A stretch of 64,000 nucleotides of DNA from Rouxiella sp. S1S-2 (GTDB lineage: Bacteria; Pseudomonadota; Gammaproteobacteria; Enterobacterales; Enterobacteriaceae). The DNA lies in the NCBI RefSeq assembly GCF_009208105.1, contig NZ_WFKL01000001.1:2914001-2978000 (forward strand), read 5' to 3'. Within the stretch, counting starts at the first letter, position 1. Every line of letters starts with the position of its first letter. Under the pieces are notes generated by a model. The model did no database searches. It was not told the DNA's origin and saw only the letters and a list, made by a program, of their open reading frames with translations. Both the position numbers and the translations under genes were made by a program. Below are positions 9,401 through 17,482 of this stretch, piece after piece.

Positions 9401-11488
9401 AGCGTCAATTACATTTTTTTGCTCGGTAGATAGCGCTATTCTCGCCTGACGCTCGCAGCGAACTAACCATTCTAACGACTTCGGGGGGACGTTGGATTTA
9501 CTGGCGAAAGATTCTAGTGTAATCCTTAATTCATTAAGGATCGTCTGATTATTCAACCAGGCGCAGGATGCTTTGACTACATTATTCAAGCACTTTTCCG
9601 CGCATATTATATTATCAATTAAATTTCGTTGCGTGTTCGTGAGTTCGGCATGTACCTTTTTTTCATGTAAAACGTTACGCCTCAGGGAGGTTGGTTTTAC
9701 TTTACACGCGGAGGCAAATACGGTTTGATTAATATTTGCGCCAGTAAGTTCTTGCTCACAGTCAAGCCACGCGGTTACAGCAAGAGCAAGAGCAGTCTCT
9801 TTCTTTTTGGCCTTTGCTATTTTTCTTGAGTCAATAATACGCTGTAATAGCGCTTGCTGAGTCGCGTCGAGAGAAGCTTGTATCTTCTTATATTGAATAA
9901 CCGCTTGGTTAAATGACTGCACCTTGAGTTCACACGCAGAGACAAAGCTTATTTGATTAATCCCCCGACCCGCCAAACGAGTTGCATTATCCATCCAGAC
10001 TCTGGCAGATTTAGTGATATCTTTCTTACACCCCGTAGATAAGATGAGGCTCTCTAAAAATGTTTTATTATCCTGAGAAAGCTCAACCGCAACTTTAGTT
10101 TCAATAAGAATGTTTTTAGATAAATAGCCTGGATGAAACCCGCATAAGCTAGAATAAGTACTTTGTTTAATTCCTGCTTTCTCTAACTCTATTCCTCTAT
10201 CGTTCCAAACCCGAGCCGCAAGGGTAATACTATCCTGACAGCCCGTTTCGTGAAATAAAGTATTGATAAGTATTTGCTGTTTCTCATTCAGACTCACGTT
10301 TTTCTTTTTAATGAAGGATATTTTACCTACCTGATAACTAAGATTTTTCAAGCCAATATGACAGTAATCGCTAAATACATCTTGCTTGATTTTTTGACGT
10401 ATAAATGCATCTTTGTACTTTAACCATACGGCGGCAGCTTTGACGGCATTTTCAATGCATCCTTCATCTTGTATTATTTTTTTTATCCTAACTTCCCGCT
10501 GTTGCAAGAAGTTGTTGAAAACCTTCTTTTTAAAAGTGGTTAATTGTGGCATCGATGAAGGAAAACCGTGCGATTCAGCATCATGTGAATCATCCCCTCG
10601 CGGGTTTTTATTATTTAATCGACTTAAATTAGTATTGACAACTCTCAACACAACACCGTATTTATGGGCAAATATCGGCCTTGAAATTCCTGAGGCAATA
10701 AACTCATCCTTGAAGTTTATCATTATCCACGCAGCATTATCTAAACCCCTTGAAATGCCGTATTCATTAATAATACACTGAATAAGCTCTTCCTGCTCAG
10801 GAGAAAGAACTTCATTAACTTGTTCTTTTTCATACAAATAATTAAAAAATGAGTGTAGACTAACCTTACTTTGTACGGCAAAAGATCCTGGTGTTATATT
10901 CTCCCTTTCAAATTCGGCCTTATTATTCAACCAGACCTGCAGTGTTTTTTCTAAACTCCCCGTGCAGTTTTTTTTAGCAATAATGTTTTCAATATACTGC
11001 TGCTGTGCTGCGTTAAGTACCACTCGGGACTGTAACTCCCGAGTAATGCTTTTAGAAAGACTATCAAATTTGACGTTGCAAAACTTGGCAAAATGCTTTC
11101 GACCCACTCCTGCTTGCTTCAACTGCCTTTCATTATCTAGCCAAACGATGCTGGCTTTATCTCGGTCAGTACTACAGTCCATAGGGTTAATTATTTTGTC
11201 TAACAATTCTTTTTGCGCTGTGGTTAATTCTGGCTTGACTGACTGCCTAAGAACATTGTCTACCACGGTCTTTTGGGTCTTGGAAAGTCCATATGTGGTG
11301 CTTTGCTCTCCTAACTTTACCGAATAAGAGACTGGAGTTGCAGCGCTCGCCTCTACTCTACTTACATTATTTAAGAAAGACTGTCTGGAGAAAGATATCC
11401 TTGCTGAATTGGTCGTGGATAACCCTGGCAAAGATGGCAGGTAAGATGCAGATCTTTCAACGCCGGTAAATACCGATAAATCGCTCAT
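6470..11488 (-). CDS. Very large repeat protein with a SET lysine-methyltransferase domain, putative effector
   Basis: The protein has 1672 residues; the start follows a good ribosome site (CAGGAGTATAA). No Sec signal or membrane helix is visible. Residues ~100-740 hold nine repeats of about 70 residues. Each has an L-S/T-x-x-Q-x-x-L-I-x-x-I-I segment, often a cysteine, then (V/A)WL-x-N, GI and FA-x-x-C. A SET domain spans about 905-1025: GMGVLNPG, GIYAGELVN (~927-935), IIVDAYQSGN, the asparagine-rich NTGCLPN (~979-985, for the canonical NHSCxPN) and RDVAPGEEYFVSYG (to ~1021). Flanking it are IKTEP (~770), IKQEP (~1105) and the basic motif PVAKRSRLQ (~1127-1135). The last 500 residues look helical, with a likely coiled coil near 1560-1620. 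Bases look more AT-rich than in neighbouring transport genes. SET proteins in bacteria are often host-directed; that role here is inference. Confidence 0.8.
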   Translation of the reverse strand: MSDLSVFTGVERSASYLPSLPGLSTTNSARISFSRQSFLNNVSRVEASAATPVSYSVKLGEQSTTYGLSKTQKTVVDNVLRQSVKPELTTAQKELLDKIINPMDCSTDRDKASIVWLDNERQLKQAGVGRKHFAKFCNVKFDSLSKSITRELQSRVVLNAAQQQYIENIIAKKNCTGSLEKTLQVWLNNKAEFERENITPGSFAVQSKVSLHSFFNYLYEKEQVNEVLSPEQEELIQCIINEYGISRGLDNAAWIMINFKDEFIASGISRPIFAHKYGVVLRVVNTNLSRLNNKNPRGDDSHDAESHGFPSSMPQLTTFKKKVFNNFLQQREVRIKKIIQDEGCIENAVKAAAVWLKYKDAFIRQKIKQDVFSDYCHIGLKNLSYQVGKISFIKKKNVSLNEKQQILINTLFHETGCQDSITLAARVWNDRGIELEKAGIKQSTYSSLCGFHPGYLSKNILIETKVAVELSQDNKTFLESLILSTGCKKDITKSARVWMDNATRLAGRGINQISFVSACELKVQSFNQAVIQYKKIQASLDATQQALLQRIIDSRKIAKAKKKETALALAVTAWLDCEQELTGANINQTVFASACKVKPTSLRRNVLHEKKVHAELTNTQRNLIDNIICAEKCLNNVVKASCAWLNNQTILNELRITLESFASKSNVPPKSLEWLVRCERQARIALSTEQKNVIDAIIENTHCRVNSELATTVWLTNRVKFEEAKIHKLTFARRCEVDITTFISAVSYKIKKSRLQLAAKQMFSPAITIKTEPTRVEQTIDEITLDDAGQVANVANSDTLRLTHRPLLDNSLPIVHSVTDPHKSLTLQTLGLSSLEQINTIKVTGWGGMHAVFNTLHVEKAKRLKNTLLSEVRRQIVHETTQAERMHKLMVSRGTHRQAPDSDEIINLGMGVLNPGPDPVAAYTVLGIYAGELVNAENLKKIVRKRGTANSYSHSWATRTEKIIVDAYQSGNVLSNINTGCLPNTPELAENNVASVQIGNRLNAYITIRDVAPGEEYFVSYGVVYDPGFDVDVAKKKERLLKLYKENIEILTLMEVTGIHLSQYYGVDIMSDAERAQNINQNSIRWKISRKEVKSWLDTHPLLDVIIKQEPVEDNIGTTEPVFIYVPPVAKRSRLQTPPSFRLTAPDAALLTPSLSDSFLTTPIQLASIYATLLSAARLAKQFPDAAVKHVEMNANIGARLASISDYNAAVDAALSYYIELMQLLFDLGAISSKDVYRNMLTETGGNTSLGTRSLTLINREQHQTTHKFFKLLLAAGERAKSHQPFRDFLQSKKNDAAHSMIIMQSERDGFNRLKHAAIEDWFKHPRALSNQAVRIVQQLQGSNLLPKNSELKKLLKSQTYDLKCKNTDEAIKPKAATETGLLHAKLIAAMPQFILAVETEFNRIEQLNIARATCSDIARRAKSVAGKEPSHKFFDLFDNIAGVSAGFQWANQASRRTSELKDRLFEHSESVRRQAMNAPENVQPQSINVIQALFTGILSRVAESEEQMRLETVRPYSAEGAIPVKPAQHKNTTNQHIIRDDDCEMAELTQQLRSLVVVDRELEMLNRDANKTAVLENRLAELKGQHNEANSSKITEQLQKVLDTVLLTPTCNSAEQELIRLNYKSRVIELEINDIKTKEIRNNLSRLQVFNRQQQAISKKAQVVERRILPD

Positions 11489-11513
11489 TTATACTCCTGA
11501 ATTACAATTCATT
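11489..11513 (-). promoter_or_regulatory. Ribosome binding site for the SET-domain gene
   Basis: Reading the minus strand, CAGGAGTATAA directly precedes the ATG at 11488. This supports the chosen start of the 1672-residue protein. The region further upstream to 11718 is AT-rich and probably holds its promoter. Confidence 0.6.
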
Positions 11514-11718
11514 AATATGTTATTAATACGCTAATTAAATAAGGCACCATGTGGACGCGCATTAAAAGAAGAGTGAAGATCTATCGATTTGTTAGCAAGA
11601 AGAGTTACGCCATATTGAGTATATAAAATAGTTATGAGCGAATAATAATAAATAAGGCTTTTATACAATACGTAAATAACAGTCAGACGTAACGTTTAGG
11701 CTTGGCTTTAATGAAAAT

Positions 11719-11745
11719 AACCTGCGGTAAATATCCCCGCAGGTT
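11719..11745 (-). terminator. Terminator after the siderophore receptor gene
   Basis: Nine-base perfect arms (AACCTGCGG / CCGCAGGTT) with a nine-base loop are followed on the minus strand by ATTTTCATT. It lies 15 bases after the receptor stop codon. Confidence 0.75.
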
Positions 11746-11759
11746 GACAGAACGGGTGA

Positions 11760-14018
11760 TTAGAAATCGTAAGTCGCCGAAAGCTTGAACTCACGCGGGT
11801 CGCCCTGAGTCAGATACCCCCCGGTGGCCGACGCCCAATATTTCTCGTTAGTGACATTTTCTAGCGTTGCACGCCAGGTTAGCGTGCTGTCTTTAACCGG
11901 CATAACGTAGCGCAGACCGAGGTCAAGACGCGTCCAGGCGTCTACCTTCAGGGTGTTTTCTTCGTTGGCATACTGTGGTCCAGTACGGATAACCTTGCCG
12001 GTTGCCGTTAGGCCGCTCATGCCCGGCAGGTCCCATTCTCCTCCCACCACCCATTGATAGCGCGGAACGCCCACGGCGTCGTTGCCGTTGTAAGCGCCGT
12101 CCTGCGTTTTAGTCATGTCCGGGTCCATAAAGGTGGCACTGCCGTTGACGCGAACGCCCAGCAGCGGTTCACCGAACAGATTCAATTCAACGCCGCGGTT
12201 GCGCACTTCGCCATAGTTACCGTAGGTGTAGGTATTATTTCCATTGCTGGTGTACATACCGACCGGTTTGGTTATCTCGAAGAACGCCAGCGAGGTGGCT
12301 ATGCGACCAAAATCTGCCTTAACCCCCACTTCGTTTTGCTTGGAGGTTTCAATGCCTGAAACCTGGCCACCGTTAGTCACCAATACGCTGTTGTAAGTTG
12401 TGCCAGCGGTTTCACCCGACTGCAACGCCTCAATATGGTTGGCATAAAACGAAACATGCTCCCACGGCTTCACGACCAGACCAAAGGCTGGCGTGACTTT
12501 GGTTTGGTCGAAACTTGAGCTGGCGGCGCCGGTGTAGTCATAGTTCATGACCATCACATTTTGACGGCGTAAACCGGCGATCAACTGCAGGCGATTATCG
12601 AGCATTGAAAGGGTGTCTGAAAGCATCACACCTTCGGAACGCGTGCGGTTAGTGACACCCGGACCTGACATATCACCACCGGTATACAGCGTGCCCGGTT
12701 GCTGATTTACAGAAACTGGGTCATAGATATTGCTGATAATTGAGCTGCTGCTCAGCGTGTAGGCGCTGCGCACTTTGCGATAAAGCGAGCTCACGCCAAA
12801 GTTAACGCTGTGGCTGATAAAGCCGGTATCAAACTTGCCGCGAATACCGGCCTGACCTGAGACGCTGTCGGATCGATACGGCACCGTCATGCGGCTGGAC
12901 GATGAGTCACCACTGTTGTCAGTGAGCGTCGGCGAGCTGTAGATACCGTCTTCATGGTCATGATTCGCCCCACCGGCGGCATAAACGGTCCAGTTATCAG
13001 TGAGATCATACTCGGCTTTCAACAGGCCAAACTCATTGGTCATATCAGTGTAGGCCCACTGCTGGCCGTAGTTACTGGTCGATTTTGGCGCAGAAGGAAT
13101 TTCGGTGGCGGAGCCGAGATAAACCACTGGGCGGCCGCCGTGAATGGTTTGCTTGGTAACGCCGAAATCAAACGATGTGCGGAATCGATCGCCGCGATAG
13201 TCCAGGCCAATCGATCCCATGGTTAGACGTTTTTTCTCATTATCGATGGCGGTATCACCTTCACGATGCACCATGTTTACGCGCACGCCAAACTGATTGT
13301 TATCCCCGAAGCGACGCCCCAAATCTAGCGAGCCGCCGGTTTGTGAAGATGAGCCATAATCGAGGGAAACGCGGTTAATCGGGGCATCGGTTGCATGTTT
13401 AGGTTCAACGTTAACACTGCCACCGACGCCCGTCCCACCGGGAGGAACGCCGTTCATAAAGGCGCTCGATCCTTTGAGTAGCTCGACGCGGTCGGCCAGC
13501 TCCAGCGGCACTATCTGGCGGGGAAGAATGCCGTACACCCCGCCGTAGGACACGTCATCGCCGTCAAGCGGGAAGCCGCGAATAACAAAGGTCTCGGCAT
13601 AGTTGCCATAGCCATTGGCGGTTTGCACCGAGGCATCGTTGCTCAGCACGTCGCCCAAAGTACGGCTCTGCTGGTCCTGCATCAGTTTAGAGGTAAAACT
13701 TACCACGCTGAAAGGCACATTCTGCGCGCTCTGCTCACCTAAAAATCCTAAACGTCCACCGTTGGCGAAACCGCCGTCAAGATAGGCAGGAACTAACTGA
13801 TCGCCGCCCGATTTAAAAGGCTGGGGTGCAGCGGTGACGGTGATGGTATCGCCGCTTTTCACGCTAGTTGAACTGGCGCCGTTGGCGGCATTCATGGTGG
13901 CAGGAGTCGCGGCGGCAAACAACGGCATACTGACCAATGCAAGAGCGGCTGAAATTGAGACTGACAACAGCTTCTGTGGCGTCGAAAGCGCCCGCTTAGC
14001 CGATTTTTGCGCGTGCAT
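11760..14018 (-). CDS. TonB-dependent siderophore receptor, FcuA/FhuE-like
   Basis: This 752-residue outer-membrane receptor should import a ferric siderophore using TonB energy. A long signal peptide ends near FAAATP (~residue 37). A TonB box is plausible in DTITVTA (~58-64). The plug domain covers about 85-230 (VPFSVVSFTSKLMQDQQ, LGDVLSNDASVQ, VIRGFPLDG, VELLKGSSAFMNG). It is followed by a 22-strand-type barrel ending in the canonical aromatic terminus (KLSATYDF). The plug and early barrel resemble the FcuA ferrichrome receptor of Yersinia, but the ligand is not proven. A Fur-box-like site sits just before the start, so iron repression is expected. It is monocistronic, with its own terminator. 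Confidence 0.88.
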   Translation of the reverse strand: MHAQKSAKRALSTPQKLLSVSISAALALVSMPLFAAATPATMNAANGASSTSVKSGDTITVTAAPQPFKSGGDQLVPAYLDGGFANGGRLGFLGEQSAQNVPFSVVSFTSKLMQDQQSRTLGDVLSNDASVQTANGYGNYAETFVIRGFPLDGDDVSYGGVYGILPRQIVPLELADRVELLKGSSAFMNGVPPGGTGVGGSVNVEPKHATDAPINRVSLDYGSSSQTGGSLDLGRRFGDNNQFGVRVNMVHREGDTAIDNEKKRLTMGSIGLDYRGDRFRTSFDFGVTKQTIHGGRPVVYLGSATEIPSAPKSTSNYGQQWAYTDMTNEFGLLKAEYDLTDNWTVYAAGGANHDHEDGIYSSPTLTDNSGDSSSSRMTVPYRSDSVSGQAGIRGKFDTGFISHSVNFGVSSLYRKVRSAYTLSSSSIISNIYDPVSVNQQPGTLYTGGDMSGPGVTNRTRSEGVMLSDTLSMLDNRLQLIAGLRRQNVMVMNYDYTGAASSSFDQTKVTPAFGLVVKPWEHVSFYANHIEALQSGETAGTTYNSVLVTNGGQVSGIETSKQNEVGVKADFGRIATSLAFFEITKPVGMYTSNGNNTYTYGNYGEVRNRGVELNLFGEPLLGVRVNGSATFMDPDMTKTQDGAYNGNDAVGVPRYQWVVGGEWDLPGMSGLTATGKVIRTGPQYANEENTLKVDAWTRLDLGLRYVMPVKDSTLTWRATLENVTNEKYWASATGGYLTQGDPREFKLSATYDF

Positions 14019-14037
14019 AGATTTCCCTGAAAGAAAA

Positions 14038-14056
14038 GATAATGAGAATGGTTATT
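14038..14056 (-). promoter_or_regulatory. Fur box upstream of the siderophore receptor
   Basis: GATAATGAGAATGGTTATT matches 15 of 19 positions of the Fur consensus GATAATGATAATCATTATC by my count. It lies 20-38 bases before the receptor start codon, in the expected place for iron-dependent repression. Confidence 0.75.
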
Positions 14057-14150
14057 AGATCGATTCACATTATGAGCAGGCGCACTGCAATTACAACCCC
14101 AGGAAACGCGGGTGTTTGACAGTTTTGTGTAAAAGTTCAATTCATGAAGT

Positions 14151-14187
14151 AAAAAAAAAGCCTTTCTCGAGAGAAAGGCTTTTTTTA
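14151..14187 (-). terminator. Strong bidirectional-type terminator after chaC
   Basis: A self-complementary hairpin (AAGCCTTTCTC / GAGAAAGGCTT) is flanked by A and T runs, so it can work in either direction. It follows the chaC stop by about 18 bases. Confidence 0.85.
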
Positions 14188-14204
14188 CCTGACAGAATGG
14201 GGTC

Positions 14205-14897
14205 TCAGGTAAGCTGAATACCCGGCATCGGGGCATCAATGCCTAATAAAACTCTTACCTGGTTGACTAATTCGCTCATGCAGTCATCCCGCATGCCGTA
14301 ATTTTTTAGTTCTTGTTCAAGCGAGAAAAGATATTGCGCATTCGTGCCCAGTGGGCCGCTGGCTTTAGCGATGAGTGGCGCGATAACCTGATAGCGAGTG
14401 TCGGCTTCAAACAGCGGATGCAGCGGGTTCATAATAAACACTAACGCAGTCACCGTTCTACCGTCCGTCAGTTCAAGGTCGCACCAGGTTGGATTATAGC
14501 AGCCGGTGAGCATCTCACGCTTCCACAACAGCTCAAGGTCTTCACGCAATTTTTCTTCCGGCAGGCGGAATGCCAGGCCGGTGGTGCTGCCGCCCTCTTT
14601 CAACGCCAGCATACGACCCGGCTGAGCCTGAGTGCCTCGACCCGCGGTTAAACGTAGGCAAAAAGCGCGATGGAAACCGTTAAGGGTGGCAGGACAAGAC
14701 TCTTCGGAGTCGAAGATAGGATTCCACATCAAAGAACCGTAGCCGAATATCCACACTGGGCTATTGTCCGGTCTTCTCGCCAAGGTACAGTCGAGCGAGG
14801 CCGAGCGCTGTTCTGAGGTCAATAACATTGACTCATCAATGCTGCCGAATGCTGTTTTACAGTCTGCGTTACGCAGAAAATCTCGGGTTAACACCAT
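14205..14897 (-). CDS. chaC: Glutathione-specific gamma-glutamylcyclotransferase ChaC
   Basis: This 230-residue cytosolic enzyme matches E. coli ChaC (231) in length. It cleaves glutathione to 5-oxoproline and Cys-Gly. The substrate-binding loop VWIFGYGSLMWNP is at about residues 48-60, and the family motifs FHRAFCL and GRGTQAQPGRMLAL follow. The conserved glutamate expected of the catalytic site lies in LLWKREM (~125-131). In E. coli chaC follows chaA and chaB; here it stands alone 26 kb from chaA. Its product, 5-oxoproline, is notable because an oxoprolinase/hydantoinase-type pair is encoded at 34-38 kb, but any functional link is inference. Confidence 0.9.
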   Translation of the reverse strand: MVLTRDFLRNADCKTAFGSIDESMLLTSEQRSASLDCTLARRPDNSPVWIFGYGSLMWNPIFDSEESCPATLNGFHRAFCLRLTAGRGTQAQPGRMLALKEGGSTTGLAFRLPEEKLREDLELLWKREMLTGCYNPTWCDLELTDGRTVTALVFIMNPLHPLFEADTRYQVIAPLIAKASGPLGTNAQYLFSLEQELKNYGMRDDCMSELVNQVRVLLGIDAPMPGIQLT

Positions 14898-15114
14898 TCA
14901 TCACCTCCACTCATTAACCTTGCCATAACTTTTTAAGCGTCTTCTCCCTCAGTGAGGATTTATCGAGATAGGAAATTTCTTTATGCCCATACATAAATCA
15001 GGCTGATTTAATAAACCATATTCGTTTCTTACTCAGCAATCAAGAATGAGTTTGATCACAAAATGAAAATAAACCATAAAAGTGTAAAAAAAGGCACATT
15101 AAGTTGAAATAAAA

Positions 15115-15142
15115 GCCCTCGACGCTTTTTTATGGCCGAGGG
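15115..15142 (-). terminator. Probable terminator after the Lrp-type regulator gene
   Basis: Short arms (CCCTCG / CGAGGG) are followed on the minus strand by CTTTTATTT, 20 bases beyond the stop. The stem is short, so this is moderately supported. Confidence 0.5.
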
Positions 15143-15161
15143 TAATCAGAATAAGATGAGA

Positions 15162-15668
15162 TTAATTGGTGTTTTGCATTTGCTGGGTGAGTAGTGTACG
15201 CAGAGGAACACTGCTTTTGATTATTGGGGATTTGATAACGATATAGCTAAAATACTTGTCGATACCAATATTCTTATCAAGTAAAGATTCTATGACTTCC
15301 TGATAGTGTTCAATGCTGCGGGTGATGAAACGCAGCAGGTAATCATAACCACCGGTAATCAGATGGCACTCGATAAGCTCATCATATTCGCGGATGCAGT
15401 TCTCGAACTTTAAGAACTCTTCTCGACGATGCCCCTGTAAAGTGACTTCGGTAAATACGGTAACGGAGTCGGTGATTTTAGGCAGATTAACGTGCGCTTC
15501 ATAGCCGGTAATGTACCCCGCGCTTTCGAGGCGCTTCACGCGTTGCAGGCAAGGACTTGGGGACAGGCCCACAGTATCGGCCAGGTTAACGTTACTGATG
15601 CGACCGTCTTTCTGCAGCTGAACCAGTATATTGATGTCGATGCGATCAAGTTTTAAAAAGCCGTTCAT
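15162..15668 (-). CDS. Lrp/AsnC-family transcriptional regulator
   Basis: This 168-residue regulator has an N-terminal winged helix-turn-helix (LDRIDINILVQLQKDGRIS, then VNLADTVGLSPSPCLQRVKR) and a C-terminal RAM ligand-binding domain (GGYDYLLRFITRSIEHYQEV). Lrp-family proteins form octamer-type assemblies and respond to amino acids. It lies downstream of the gabT-like gene on the same strand with a 199-base gap, so it is likely the local regulator of that transaminase or of the neighbouring catabolic genes. It is not global Lrp: the sequence is divergent. Confidence 0.88.
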   Translation of the reverse strand: MNGFLKLDRIDINILVQLQKDGRISNVNLADTVGLSPSPCLQRVKRLESAGYITGYEAHVNLPKITDSVTVFTEVTLQGHRREEFLKFENCIREYDELIECHLITGGYDYLLRFITRSIEHYQEVIESLLDKNIGIDKYFSYIVIKSPIIKSSVPLRTLLTQQMQNTN

Positions 15669-15867
15669 AGCACCTCACTGTCTTCTTGAGCGTCGACCGA
15701 GAATAAAGAGCAGGTTTCCCCCTGCGTCTGATTCGACCCTGAAATTACATATAATCCATGATTAATACACTAGGGTATATCATGATTTTATATCTCAATA
15801 CCAGAGCCAGACACAGAGAGTTATAATGCCGATTATTTAATCAAAGTTTTGAAATAGTTAGAAAAAA

Positions 15868-17184
15868 TCAGTCAAGGCGGCCGGTTCCACGTGCCAGTGC
15901 AATATCAAAGATGTGCATCGCCTCTTCCAACTGTGCATCGGTGGTGACCAACGGCGCAAGGAAGCGAATGGTGTTGCGATACAGGCCGCATTTAATCAGC
16001 AACAGTCCAGCATCGCAGGCGCAGTGGAGGATCTTTTCCGTCAAGGCTGCGTCTGGCTTACCGGTGTCATAGTCGACAATTTCAACCGCCTGCATAAAAC
16101 CCACACCGCGGACTTCGCCGATGCAGGCATACTTCTGCGCTAACTGACGCAGTCTGGCCTCGAGTTGTTGACCCAGTTTTACCGAACGCTCGAGCAAGCG
16201 CTCGTTTTCCAGTACATCGAGTACGGCAAGCGCCGCAGCACAGGCCAAAGCGTTACCGCCATATGTGCCACCGAGGCCGCCCGGCGTCGGTGAGTCCATG
16301 ATTTCGGCTTTGCCCACCACGCCTGAAATAGGCAGCCCACCGCCGAGGCTTTTGGCCACGGTAATCAGGTCAGGGGTGATGTTAGAGTGCTGAAAACCAA
16401 ACATTTTCCCCGTGCGACCAAAGCCGGTTTGCACTTCATCGCAAATCAATAAAATGCCGTGCTTGTGGGTTAAGTCACGCAGTGCCTGCATAAAGGCTTT
16501 TGGCGCAGGCAAGAATCCACCGTCTCCCTGCACCGGCTCAATCATGATTGCCGCCACGCGGTCGGGCAAGGTTTGCGTGGCAAACAGTTTATCCAATGCG
16601 TTGAGCGAATCTTCGGGAGTAATACCGTGAAACGCATTCGGATAAGGAATGCGATAAATATCACCGGGGAAAGGCCCAAAGTTTTGTTTATAAGGCTGAC
16701 TCATACCGGTAAGCGCACAACCTAACAAGGTTCTGCCGTGAAAAGCACCGTCAAATACGATAACGCCGGAGCGATCAGTAAAGGAACGCGCAATTTTGAT
16801 GGCATTTTCTACCGCCTCGGCGCCGGAAGTGAACAGCACAGATTTATAATGCTCGCCCTTCCCTACCACTTTATTTAGTCGTTTTGCCAACTCGATATAA
16901 GGAGGGTAAGCGACCACCTGAAAGCAGGCGTGTGAGACATTTTCTAATTGACGCTGCACGGCTTTAACCACCTCAGGATGATTATGCCCAACGTTTAATA
17001 CCCCAATACCACCGACAAAATCAAGATAACGCCGACCGTCGTCACCCCAGACCTCAGACCCTTTAGCCTTCGTTACCACCAGAGTGTGTGCCGTGACGAT
17101 GCCCCGCGGCACGTGCTCTTCACGCAGCGCAAGCCAGTCGATATCATCTTCAATGATAGATTGGGTGTTTAATACATTGTGCAT
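15868..17184 (-). CDS. gabT: Class III aminotransferase, 4-aminobutyrate transaminase-like
   Basis: This 438-residue PLP enzyme transfers the terminal amino group of 4-aminobutyrate or a related omega-amino acid to 2-oxoglutarate, giving a semialdehyde. Motifs are the N-terminal FVGGIGVLNVGHNHPEVV, the cofactor-contacting SGAEAVENAIKIAR, ICDEVQTGFGRTGKMF, and the PLP lysine in ITVAKSLGGGLP at about residue 278. The ribosome site TGAGGTAAACC precedes the ATG. gabD is 14 kb away on the same strand. Substrate could also be 5-aminovalerate or another diamine product. Confidence 0.85.
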   Translation of the reverse strand: MHNVLNTQSIIEDDIDWLALREEHVPRGIVTAHTLVVTKAKGSEVWGDDGRRYLDFVGGIGVLNVGHNHPEVVKAVQRQLENVSHACFQVVAYPPYIELAKRLNKVVGKGEHYKSVLFTSGAEAVENAIKIARSFTDRSGVIVFDGAFHGRTLLGCALTGMSQPYKQNFGPFPGDIYRIPYPNAFHGITPEDSLNALDKLFATQTLPDRVAAIMIEPVQGDGGFLPAPKAFMQALRDLTHKHGILLICDEVQTGFGRTGKMFGFQHSNITPDLITVAKSLGGGLPISGVVGKAEIMDSPTPGGLGGTYGGNALACAAALAVLDVLENERLLERSVKLGQQLEARLRQLAQKYACIGEVRGVGFMQAVEIVDYDTGKPDAALTEKILHCACDAGLLLIKCGLYRNTIRFLAPLVTTDAQLEEAMHIFDIALARGTGRLD

Positions 17185-17347
17185 GGTTTACCTCATCAAT
17201 TAATTCGGGCGCTGTCAGAATTTGATTCAGTATCTCAATACACAGGTTTATTTCGTGCCGTAATGCCGGTTCAGAAAAAATATCATGCGGAAATGGGGCA
17301 TTGGTAACGCAGTTATTTCTTTAGCATTCAATGTTTATTCGAAGACG

Positions 17348-17456
17348 CCATTCCCCCGCCTAACCTTCCCCAAACGAACTGAACCCCGAATGTTGGATTT
17401 TCTAATCCTCATTTGGGGTTCAGTTCACTTTTCAGCGGGGGAAGGCGGGGATGGGG
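17348..17456. repeat. Large imperfect inverted repeat (about 109 bases)
   Basis: Two arms of about 45 bases face each other across a 17-base loop. The inner 17 bp (17376-17392 against 17410-17426) pair with a single mismatch. The outer parts are C-rich on the left (CCCCCGCC, CCTTCCCC) and G-rich on the right (GCGGGGGAAGGCGGGG). It lies between the M20 gene and gabT. It could act as a terminator-like or mRNA-stabilising structure, or be a non-coding mobile repeat. No second copy was noticed in the window. Confidence 0.7.
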
Positions 17457-17482
17457 AGGCAAACGAGTCATTAGCCGAGATA

